From JAGXKT01 sp964531695 (lineage in GTDB: Bacteria; Planctomycetota; Phycisphaerae; SM23-33), in contig CAZHEH010000007.1 in assembly GCA_964531695.1 (NCBI GenBank), forward strand, positions 1-64,000: a stretch of 64,000 bases of DNA, read 5' to 3'. The notes beneath the pieces were generated by a model. That model did not search any database. It was not told the DNA's origin and saw only the letters and a program-made list of their open reading frames with translations. The position numbers and the translations under genes are program-made. Of the stretch, positions 52,676 to 60,320 are shown piece after piece; the stretch's first letter is position 1; the number at the start of each line of letters is the position of its first letter.

Positions 52676-54255
52676 CCGAACTCTACCCCACCGACGCCGA
52701 GCTGAACGCCCTGTCGGGCACCGTCGACCCCGAGCAGGAGGTCCTGTTCATCCCCACCGGCGAGAGCCCCTACCACACGAGCTTCTACAAGATGCTCCAC
52801 CGCCTGCTCGACGTCGCGCGGCGGGCCGGCGACCTCCGCGTGTACAAGGACGGCGAGCTGACCTTCGGCGTCCGCGCCGGGCGGTTCCTCGACGGCGCCA
52901 CGCCCGTGGAGTTCCCCGGCGCCGGCGAGCAGCCGCTGACCGACAACGCGACCCAGGCGATCTACCTGCTTGCCGACGGGACGCTCGCGGTCGCGACGGA
53001 CGGCTTTCCCGACCCGGCCGCCGTGCCGAACATCCCGCTGGCGACGATCGACTGCGCCGACGGCGGCTACGACCACGCCGACATCACAGACTGCCGCGGG
53101 CGGGCCATGCTCTCCGCGGCCAGCGGCATGGCGGCCGCGGACGCCAACGCCCTGACCGGCGGGGGCATCGCCGGGGGCCTCCACACGCACGCCGCCGAGG
53201 GCATCGAGGACGGCGCCGTGACGGCGGCCAAACTCGCCGCCGCGGCCAGCCAGGAAATCACGGCCAGCAATCAGACGATCCAGCACGACGGCCGGCGCCT
53301 CGTCTCGCTGACCACGCCCGACGGAGCGACCAAGGTGCTCGGCACAACCGCGGCGGCGGTCGCCGACGGAACCGTGGACGGCCAACTGCTCACGCTCCGA
53401 TGCGCGGGCGGCGAGGGGTCGCTCCGGATCGCGGACAATCCCCCCACGGCCAACGTGGACCTGGGCGGCGACTGGTATCCGTACGAGACGGACATCGACG
53501 TGTCCCTGACCCTGATGTGGGACGCCTCCGCCGGGCTGTGGCGCGAGCTGTTCCGTTCCTCGGCCGCCAACGACAACTCGGGCCTCCTGGCCGCCGCGTC
53601 GGGCGGGCGGGACCACAGCAATACCGGCGGGTACGCCGGGAGCGCCGGCGGGCGCTTCAACGTGAACTCCCACAACTACACGGGCAGCGCCGGCGGCTTT
53701 TCCATCACCAACAGCGGCCCGCGGGCGGGTTCCGTCGGCGGCCAGGGCAACACCAACTCCGGCGCATCCTCCGGCTCGGTCGGCGGCGTGCATGCGAAAT
53801 GCCGCCATGAAGCCGAGTCGCTCGCCGCGTCCTACGGCCTGGAGGCGAGCCCCGGCGATTGTCAGGTGACGAACTTCATGCTGCGGGGCGATTACACGGC
53901 CGACGCGAACGAACACACCACGCCCGTCTGGCATGAATTGACCTCGCCCGAGCGGTGGACGCTGGAGGCCGAGACGACGGTCGGATTCACGGTGACGGTC
54001 GTGGGCCGCAAGTCGGACGGCTCGAAGGCGGCGCTGTTCAAGCGGATGGCGCTGCTGGAGCGGGATGACTCGAACAACACAACCATCGTGGGTGCGGCCC
54101 AGACCCTCGGCACGGACATCGCCGACGACGCGAACTGGGACGTGCAACTGTCGGCCGACGACACGAACGAAGCCCTGAAGATTGAGGTCCATGCCGCCGA
54201 CAACGACGGCGACGTGCGATGGACCGCCCACGTGCAGGCGCAGGTCTGCGGATAG
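52672..54255 (+). CDS. Tail-fibre-like protein with 15-residue repeats
   Basis: The 527-aa protein starts with a baseplate-attachment-like region and a T7-fibre-like 'TDNATQAIYLLADGTLAVA' part. A Gly/Ser/Asn-rich repeat block (about 310-372) follows. A C-terminal beta-rich domain ends in 'IVGAAQTLGTDIADDANWDV'. The repeats end in GSAGG or GSVGG roughly every 15 residues. A receptor-binding or bridging role is inferred. Confidence 0.66.
   Translation: MTELYPTDAELNALSGTVDPEQEVLFIPTGESPYHTSFYKMLHRLLDVARRAGDLRVYKDGELTFGVRAGRFLDGATPVEFPGAGEQPLTDNATQAIYLLADGTLAVATDGFPDPAAVPNIPLATIDCADGGYDHADITDCRGRAMLSAASGMAAADANALTGGGIAGGLHTHAAEGIEDGAVTAAKLAAAASQEITASNQTIQHDGRRLVSLTTPDGATKVLGTTAAAVADGTVDGQLLTLRCAGGEGSLRIADNPPTANVDLGGDWYPYETDIDVSLTLMWDASAGLWRELFRSSAANDNSGLLAAASGGRDHSNTGGYAGSAGGRFNVNSHNYTGSAGGFSITNSGPRAGSVGGQGNTNSGASSGSVGGVHAKCRHEAESLAASYGLEASPGDCQVTNFMLRGDYTADANEHTTPVWHELTSPERWTLEAETTVGFTVTVVGRKSDGSKAALFKRMALLERDDSNNTTIVGAAQTLGTDIADDANWDVQLSADDTNEALKIEVHAADNDGDVRWTAHVQAQVCG
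53612..53792 (+). repeat. 15-residue protein repeats in fibre gene
   Basis: Four tandem protein-level repeats of about 15 residues (x-x-N-x-x-S-x-x-x-x-G-S-A/V-G-G) occur here: YAGSAGG, YTGSAGG, RAGSVGG and SSGSVGG endings. At DNA level they have diverged but keep GGCGGC codons at the ends. They resemble beta-roll head repeats of adhesins only by periodicity. Confidence 0.6.
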
Positions 54256-54369
54256 GGGACGGCCGAATTCGGCGCTCGACGCTCGACGCGCAACGTGCCG
54301 CGAGGCGTCGAAGGTCGGCCCGATTCCTCTGCTCGGGATCGCCGAACCGTCGCAATCGAGAACGCACCC

Positions 54370-54936
54370 ATGCCCAACACCTACAACATCTACCTCGGCA
54401 TCGGCTCGGTGGAGGCCGTCGATTGGTCGCAGCCGGTGGTCGTGGCGAACGGGCCCGGCCCCGTCGAGGTTCCGCTGACGGCCGAGCCGGGCGTGCGATA
54501 CGTCCTGGCGGCGCGGGCCGTGTCCGAGGCCGGCGTCGAGGAACGCAACACGCACGTGTCGGCCGTCGTCGAGGTCGATGAGGCCGGCGCGCTGCTGCCG
54601 CCCCCGCCGCCTCGGTGCGAGGACACGACGGCGCGCCTGCTGACGGACGGCGACGCGCGGGTCGAGTGGTCCTGTCGCGCCCGGCCGGGCCGGGCGGAGC
54701 CGGACGGTTTCGACGTGTTCACCGACGACGGCACCGGGACGCTCGACCTGGCCACGCCCGCCGCCGCGCTCGATGCGGTCGGTCCGGATCAGCGCGAGTT
54801 CGCCCTACGGCTGACGCCCGCCGCGCCGCCGCTGAAGCTGGCCGTGCGCGGCCGCGCGGGCGGACGTGTCGGCCCACTGAGCCGAATCGTCACGCTGGCC
54901 GCACCGGTCCCGCCCGCGCCCGCCAACGTCCTGTGA
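54370..54936 (+). CDS. FN3-like tail protein
   Basis: The 188-aa protein consists of two fibronectin-III-like beta modules: 'YNIYLGIGSVEAVDWSQPVV' and 'YVLAARAVSEAGVEERNTHV' first, then 'DGFDVFTDDGTGTLDLATPA'. Such modules decorate phage tails. A 114-base gap precedes it, longer than others in the operon. It is followed closely by the hub-like gene. Confidence 0.58.
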   Translation: MPNTYNIYLGIGSVEAVDWSQPVVVANGPGPVEVPLTAEPGVRYVLAARAVSEAGVEERNTHVSAVVEVDEAGALLPPPPPRCEDTTARLLTDGDARVEWSCRARPGRAEPDGFDVFTDDGTGTLDLATPAAALDAVGPDQREFALRLTPAAPPLKLAVRGRAGGRVGPLSRIVTLAAPVPPAPANVL

Positions 54937-54943
54937 GGAACCC

Positions 54944-56668
54944 ATGCAGACACTCACGCTGATGCCGACCCCGCCCGAGCCGGTCCTTCGCTGCCGCCCG
55001 CCCCGCGTCTACGCGGCCGGGCTGCGGCGGCGCGACCTGGAGGTGCTGTCGATCGAGTGGCTGCCCGCGCCCGACTTCTGCCGGGCGCGGCTGCGCGTGC
55101 ATCCGCCCGGATCGCGCTCTGAGGATGCGTGCTTCGAGCGGCCGGGGGCCCTGCCGCCTGTCGGCTGCCCGATCACCATCCACCCCGGCGACGGCGACGC
55201 GGGTGTCCTGCCGGGCGTCGTGACGGCGCACGAGGCGGTCTTGGGCGAGCGGGGCGAGCAACTCATCGCACACGTTTCGCACGTGCTGGCCGAGCGCCTC
55301 GCCGCGCCGGCAGGGTGGCGCTGGCAGGTCGGGCCGGACGGCGCGCCGCTAACGGTCGCCGGCGCGCGCACGTCCTTCAACGGCGACGGCGGTTGGGCCT
55401 CGGCCGATCTGCACGAACTCAACGGCAGGCCGGCGCGCGTCTTCGCCGCCTGCCCGAACGCCCGACGCTGGACGGTCGCCGACGCGCTGGGGTACCTCCT
55501 CGCTGCGCTCGCGCCCGCGGACGTGACCGTTCCGGGCCGCGAGGAGTTGCAGGAACGGGCCGGGGGCATCGACCTTGGCCGCGTGGACGTGAGCGGCAGG
55601 TCCGCGGCCGCGGCGATTGTCGCCGTTGCGCATCGCGGTGGGCTGGAGGTGCGAGCCGCGCGCGACGGGCTCGGCATCGTCCTCTATCGTCCTGGCCGGG
55701 ACGGCCGGCGCGTCTCCGTCCGCCAACAGCCCGCCGGCGAGGCGCTCGACCGGACCCGCAGCAACCTGTGGCGCGCCCGGCTCCGCTTCCGCCGCCGCCC
55801 CGGTCGCCGGGCCGTCCTCGCGCTCGGCGGACCGAAGCTCTACGAAACGACCGTCGAACTCGCGCCCGGCTGGAACCCGTCGGACGCGACCGGTCGCTGG
55901 CGCGACCACGTCCGCTCGCTCGCCGGCGGCGGCCCCGGCTCGCGCGAGGTTCTCCGAGCATGGGTGCTCAACGAGCATGGGCGCTACGGCGCCTCGCCGT
56001 GGATGCTGCCCACGCACGACTTCGCGGCACTCGGCGAGGACTTCTTCCTGTCCGTCCCGCGGCGCCTGCGGCCGTGTGTGTCGACCGACGCGGCCGGCCG
56101 GTCGCTCGGCATCGTCGTCGAATGGCGGCCCGAGGCGGGTGCCGGCTGGCGTCCTTGGCCCGGACCGGTGTACGTGTCCCGCGACGAGTGCAGCGTGCGG
56201 CTCGGCGGGGATGCGCTGCCGGGCGCATACTTCCGGGCGGCGCTCGCGGGCACGGCCGGGGTGCGCGTCACGGCGACGATCGCCTCCGACGCCCGCCTGT
56301 CCGTGGAGGTGCCCGGCGACGCGAACCTTCCTCGAGAGGTGATCGATCTCGGCACTCAGGCCGGTTGGCAAACCGTTCACGAGACGAGCATCTTCCACAA
56401 CGCCGCGCCCGGCGAGCCGGCGGAGCGCGACGACGCGGCCGTGCTCGGTGCGCTCGCCGAGCGGCACGCCGAATCCCTCACCGGCGCCGCCCAGGCCGAA
56501 CTGACGCTCGCGTGGGTCGATCCGACCTACGCCGTCGGCGACCTCGTCGAGCGCGTCGAGGGGCGAACGCTGGAGCTGCCCGCGGCGCCCGATCGCAGCC
56601 CGGCCGTGACGAGAGTCCGGCACGAGTTCGGCAAGACCCAGACCACCACACTCACGCTGGAGGCATGA
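54944..56668 (+). CDS. Baseplate-hub-like protein
   Basis: The 574-aa protein reads like a tail hub/gpD-type protein: beta-domains with 'GCPITIHPGDGDAGVLPGVV' and a hub-like 'RVDVSGRSAAAAIVAVAHRG' segment. A long beta-rich C-terminus follows. Such proteins form the trimeric tip of contractile or short-tail devices. It is the longest tail gene here; there is no tape-measure gene of usual size. It overlaps the next gene by 4 bp. Confidence 0.52.
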   Translation: MQTLTLMPTPPEPVLRCRPPRVYAAGLRRRDLEVLSIEWLPAPDFCRARLRVHPPGSRSEDACFERPGALPPVGCPITIHPGDGDAGVLPGVVTAHEAVLGERGEQLIAHVSHVLAERLAAPAGWRWQVGPDGAPLTVAGARTSFNGDGGWASADLHELNGRPARVFAACPNARRWTVADALGYLLAALAPADVTVPGREELQERAGGIDLGRVDVSGRSAAAAIVAVAHRGGLEVRAARDGLGIVLYRPGRDGRRVSVRQQPAGEALDRTRSNLWRARLRFRRRPGRRAVLALGGPKLYETTVELAPGWNPSDATGRWRDHVRSLAGGGPGSREVLRAWVLNEHGRYGASPWMLPTHDFAALGEDFFLSVPRRLRPCVSTDAAGRSLGIVVEWRPEAGAGWRPWPGPVYVSRDECSVRLGGDALPGAYFRAALAGTAGVRVTATIASDARLSVEVPGDANLPREVIDLGTQAGWQTVHETSIFHNAAPGEPAERDDAAVLGALAERHAESLTGAAQAELTLAWVDPTYAVGDLVERVEGRTLELPAAPDRSPAVTRVRHEFGKTQTTTLTLEA

Positions 56669-57216
56669 CGATGGACCCCTGCCAGGGACACGACGCACTC
56701 GGCCGGCTCGTGCAGGCCGGCGGCCGCGCGGGCATGATGCTCTTCCGCCTGACCGGCCTGGAAGGCGGCAACCGCTACACGGCGCTGCCCGTCGAGTTCG
56801 ACGCGGACGGCGCAACGGAGCCGGCGTCCGACGAGCCGGTGACCGTGACGAACCTGGCCGAGCCCGCCGACGCGGACGGCGCGATCCCGGCCGGGACGGA
56901 AGCCGTCGGCGTCGACGTCGAGGGACGCTGGGTCGTCTTCCTGCGCCCCGTCGCGGCGGGCGCCTTCCCGGCGCGGGTCCTCGCCTCGGCCGGCGGCGCC
57001 GCGTACACGGTGCGCGAGCAGCTCGCCACCGGGCCGGGGCAGTTCACCGACAAGCCGGGGGCCGCCGACGCGACGGCCCACAATCTGGCCGAGTTATCGC
57101 TCGGTCCGGGCGCGGCCGTGGAGGACGACACCCTCGTCCTGGTCACCGCGCTGTCCGACGGGGCCGAGACCCGTCACGTGTTCGACCATCCCGCCTACGC
57201 CAAGTACCTGGATTGA
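56665..57216 (+). CDS. Unknown phage tail-region protein
   Basis: The 183-aa, beta-rich, acidic protein has a repeated Pro-Ala-Asp-Gly character ('TNLAEPADADGAIPAGTEAV'). It is coupled to its neighbours (ATGA upstream). No domain is recognised; the position suggests a tail-tip accessory. Confidence 0.5.
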   Translation: MTMDPCQGHDALGRLVQAGGRAGMMLFRLTGLEGGNRYTALPVEFDADGATEPASDEPVTVTNLAEPADADGAIPAGTEAVGVDVEGRWVVFLRPVAAGAFPARVLASAGGAAYTVREQLATGPGQFTDKPGAADATAHNLAELSLGPGAAVEDDTLVLVTALSDGAETRHVFDHPAYAKYLD

Positions 57217-57218
57217 CC

Positions 57219-58259
57219 ATGACCTACGCACCCGCTTGGACACAACAGAACGCATCCGGCCGCTTGGAACCCGCCGTGGATCGGGTCCGCGCGGTCAGCG
57301 CGGCCGAGCTCGCCGACGCCGTCAACCGCAGGCGGCGGCTGACCTACCGCGAGGCGCACGACTACTCGCCGCAGATCACCGCCGGGCTGCCGGTTCGCCT
57401 GACGACGCTCGCCACGGCCGAGGCGCCGCCGCTGGACAACCTACGCGATGCGCTCGCCGTCCACGTGCTCGAGCCGCCCCCGGGCGGGCTGGGCGGCGAC
57501 CCGCCGACACCGGCCGCGATGGAATGGCTGTGGCCCGAGCCGGACGGCGACGAGGGCAAGGTCATCGTCCCGGCCGGCGCGGGGGCCGGCGAGGTGGCGC
57601 TGCCGGCCAAGCTCAACGGCACGGAGGACTGGACCGACCCGGCCCCTTCGGCGGGGACCACGCCGATCCGCGCGGTGCACTGGAACGAGCTGCGGCAGGC
57701 CGTCGAGTGGCTGCGCCGCGGTCGCTGGGTGCTGCCGGTGTATCTGACGGCCGGGGTCTTCTCCGTCCTGCCCGACACGCCGTGGACGGGCGACGCCGTC
57801 GCCAACAACGGCACGAACGAGCTGCGGGCGGTCGGCTTCGCCCTGCTTCGGACCGGCGACGACCCGCCGCGCGGGCTGACGGACGTGACGGTGCTCGACG
57901 CGACCGGGCTCGAACTCACCGCGGACCTCGACTGCAAGATCGAGGCATACCGCTGCAAGCGGCCGTTGGACTTCGTCGCCGACCCGCCCACGTGGAACGA
58001 GTACGCGCCCGCGAGCGACCTCGCCTGGCAGTCGCCGGGCGGGACCGGCCCGGACGACGCCGAGAGGATCGGCACGCTCGACCTGTCCGCGGGCGAGCCG
58101 TCCGCGCTGACCGGCCCGGCGCTGGCGTCGGCCTGCCAGGCGATGGTCGGCGGCGCCGAGCAATCGTTTCTCTTCCGCCGCGCCGACACCGGGCCCGAGA
58201 CGGTCGGGCTTATCGCGTGGCTCACCGTCGCGTTCGAGTTGAACGCGCCGCCCAACTGA
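57219..58259 (+). CDS. Unknown phage tail-region protein
   Basis: The 346-aa protein has an N-terminal helical part ('AAELADAVNRRRRLTYREAH') and beta-rich C-terminal domains. The sequence 'GTTPIRAVHWNELRQAVEWL' resembles a motif seen repeatedly in phage tail proteins and may contact the fibre. The ATG at 57219 is preferred over a TTG at 57213. Confidence 0.52.
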   Translation: MTYAPAWTQQNASGRLEPAVDRVRAVSAAELADAVNRRRRLTYREAHDYSPQITAGLPVRLTTLATAEAPPLDNLRDALAVHVLEPPPGGLGGDPPTPAAMEWLWPEPDGDEGKVIVPAGAGAGEVALPAKLNGTEDWTDPAPSAGTTPIRAVHWNELRQAVEWLRRGRWVLPVYLTAGVFSVLPDTPWTGDAVANNGTNELRAVGFALLRTGDDPPRGLTDVTVLDATGLELTADLDCKIEAYRCKRPLDFVADPPTWNEYAPASDLAWQSPGGTGPDDAERIGTLDLSAGEPSALTGPALASACQAMVGGAEQSFLFRRADTGPETVGLIAWLTVAFELNAPPN

Positions 58260-58269
58260 GGAAACCGCC

Positions 58270-58554
58270 GTGACACTGACCGCCTTCATGTCGGAATTCG
58301 CCAGCTTCGGCGCGGCCGGGCTCATGGGCGCGATGTGGCTGTGGGAGCGCCGCGCCGGGCGGCTCCGCGAGCAGCAGCTCACCGACGCCCACGAGCGCAT
58401 CGGCCGCGACGAGCAGCGGCTGGAACACCTCTCGCGGGTGGTGGAAGCCAACACGACGGCGCTGACTCGCTTCTCCGAAACGCAACGGCACCTCGCCGAG
58501 ACACTCAAGGACCTCGCAAGGGAGTACCGCAATGACCACGCACGCAAGACGTAG
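58270..58554 (+). CDS. Small membrane protein with coiled coil (holin-like)
   Basis: The 94-aa protein starts at a GTG. It has one N-terminal TM helix ('FASFGAAGLMGAMWLW') and a charged coiled coil to the end ('EQQLTDAHERIGRDEQRLEH'). This resembles BhlA-type phage holin-associated proteins. It overlaps the next gene by 23 bp. Confidence 0.5.
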   Translation: MTLTAFMSEFASFGAAGLMGAMWLWERRAGRLREQQLTDAHERIGRDEQRLEHLSRVVEANTTALTRFSETQRHLAETLKDLAREYRNDHARKT

Positions 58555-59056
58555 GGCGCCCGCGCGGACGCCGCATCGGTTTCTTCTGGCCGCACTGTGC
58601 CTGTTTTCGCCCCTGGCCGGCTGCGAGGCGCCACCGGCGACGATAGAGCTCATCGCCGTCGCCCGGACCGGCCTGGCCGGTGCGGGCGAGGCGGAGGACC
58701 AGCGACACGAGCAGGAACAGGCCCACCTCGCCGCGCAGACGGCCGCGCTGGACGCCGCGTTCGACGCGGACGTTCGCCTCGCGGCCGCGGGCGAGCTGAG
58801 GGGCGCCGACGGCGAGCGGGTCGCGCTCGACGCCGAGTGGGTCATCTCCGCGCGCAAGGGCTACGCCGCCGCGCGCGACCTGCTGGCGGATGAGGCCCGC
58901 GCCGCCGAGCGCGAACACGCCACGCGGGCGGACAACCTGCGGGCGTCGGATGAGGCGCTGGAGATGGCCCAGGAGCTGATCGCCGAGCGGTGGGCCGTCG
59001 GGGCCCGCGTGCGGCGGACCGTGATGAACCTCTTCAGGAGCACGAACGATGAATGA
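58532..59056 (+). CDS. Lipoprotein of the phage-like operon
   Basis: The 174-aa protein has a lipoprotein signal peptide ('LCLFSPLAGC', Cys about 31) and a helical body rich in Ala/Glu/Arg. It lies next to the small membrane genes, which recalls spanin-type lysis proteins, but sequence evidence is only the lipobox and location. It overlaps the following gene by 8 bp. Confidence 0.52.
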   Translation: MTTHARRRAPARTPHRFLLAALCLFSPLAGCEAPPATIELIAVARTGLAGAGEAEDQRHEQEQAHLAAQTAALDAAFDADVRLAAAGELRGADGERVALDAEWVISARKGYAAARDLLADEARAAEREHATRADNLRASDEALEMAQELIAERWAVGARVRRTVMNLFRSTNDE

Positions 59057-59300
59057 CCCCGTACAGCAGGCCGTGGAACAAGCCGTCGGCCGGGCCTTCG
59101 ACGCCTGGGCGGCCGAGCACCCCTCCCTCGCGGCCGTGATCGACCGCATCGCGCTGACGGAGCGATCCGTCGCCTCCCTCCGCGAGACGGACGCCTACCG
59201 CGCGGCCGTGGCGGCCTACCACCGCGACCGCAGCCAGGCCGAGCTCGTCAGCCGCCTGACCGACGCGGCCGCGGGCGTACTCGGGCGGCTGCTGGCGTAA
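59049..59300 (+). CDS. Small helical protein
   Basis: The 83-aa Ala/Arg/Glu-rich helical protein lies in the small-gene block of the phage-like operon. It has no recognised domain or signal. Confidence 0.42.
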   Translation: MNDPVQQAVEQAVGRAFDAWAAEHPSLAAVIDRIALTERSVASLRETDAYRAAVAAYHRDRSQAELVSRLTDAAAGVLGRLLA

Positions 59301-59446
59301 CCGCGCGCGCCGCCCGTCCCGATGATCCTCGGGACCGGTGCATGCGCCGTATCTGCCCCTCGCCCGGCCGTGAGGACACGCCCGTGCCGCCCGGTTTCGC
59401 GCTCCTGAGACCTAACTGGTGACATAACCCACCAAGGAGAATAGAC
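59301..59446. other. Gap within the phage-like operon
   Basis: 146 bases without a gene. A 7-bp inverted repeat (GTCCCGA / TCGGGAC, 59316-59335) lies shortly after the small helical gene, without a T-tract. A GGAG-type ribosome-binding site serves the next gene. Confidence 0.4.
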
Positions 59447-59659
59447 ATGCGAAGCTTCCTCGAACGCATCTCGTCGCGCAAGTTCCTGACCGCCCTGGCC
59501 GTGCAGATCGCGGCCGTGGTGGCCCTGTTCCGCCCCGCCGACGCCGAAACGCTCCACACCGCCGCCGTCCGCATCGCCGCCCTGGCGGCTCTCATCCTCG
59601 CCGCACTCGGCTACGGCAAGATCGAGGCGGAGGTGGACAAGGCGGGAGTCAAGCGGTGA
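59447..59659 (+). CDS. Small two-helix membrane protein (holin-like)
   Basis: The 70-aa protein has two hydrophobic helices (about 14-29 and 42-58) with a charged C-terminal tail, the size of a phage holin. An AAGGAG ribosome-binding site is present. Its end overlaps the methyltransferase remnant by ATGA-like coupling (GTG start at 59656). Confidence 0.55.
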   Translation: MRSFLERISSRKFLTALAVQIAAVVALFRPADAETLHTAAVRIAALAALILAALGYGKIEAEVDKAGVKR

Positions 59660-60216
59660 AGAGCGTGACGGGGCTGAGAAGCCCATTGCGGTGGTCGGGA
59701 GGACAGAGCCGGGTGGCGAAGGACATAGTAAACTGTGTTCCCAAACACTCCGCCTATGTGGAACCGTGCTGCGGGGCGGCTTGGGTCTTCTGGGCTAAGC
59801 CGAAGGAGCTGTCGCGTGCGGAAGTACTCAATGATCTCGACGGCGAACTGATCAACTTCTACAGGACCTTGCACAGGCGGGGTCGCCGGCTTACTCAGGA
59901 GGTAGACTCGATTCCGTACTCACGTCGCCTCTTCCGGCAGGTCGCGCATAGTAAGCCGCGAACGGCCTTCGCCCGAGCCGTCCAGTTCGGCGATGGGGAT
60001 CACGTGCGTCTCCGCGAAGTCCTTCGGCGGACGGCTGGCTGCTGGCTGCTGAGCTACAGGAATTGCGCACAGGTGCGGCGTCTGTACAAGGGCTGTCACC
60101 GCAAGCTCGTGAGCACGCGCTACACATTGGGCTGCAATTCCGCCGCCCGCGCCCGGTCCGAGGCGCGCGAACTCCTGCTGAGCAACCGCCCATTACTGCG
60201 TAGGGGGCGCGCGTAG
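59656..60216 (+). pseudogene. Dam-type DNA adenine methyltransferase with in-frame loss of the catalytic core
   Basis: The 186-aa product keeps the N-terminal SAM-binding part of D12-class adenine methyltransferases ('SPLRWSGGQSRVAK' and 'AYVEPCCG', then 'EVLNDLDGELINFY'). It also keeps the C-terminal part ('DHVRLREVLRRTAGCWLLSY' and 'RELLLSN'-type end). The section that should carry the DPPY catalytic motif and target-recognition domain is missing. The junction is near residues 111-113 (about 59986-59998). Normal relatives are 250-300 aa. It is likely inactive. Confidence 0.75.
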
Positions 60217-60320
60217 CTCGCGGCCAAGTGAATCTTTGTGGCAGGGAGGTTCCGCGCTGTACGCTGTAGCCATGTTGTGAATCCTGAAGCGTGGAACGTC
60301 AGAGGGGATCCTGCCGCCAC

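Noticed and set aside
53612..53792. Possible CRISPR-like array in the fibre gene
   Set aside because: The repeats are protein-level, diverged in DNA and lack constant repeat/spacer lengths; no cas genes are present.
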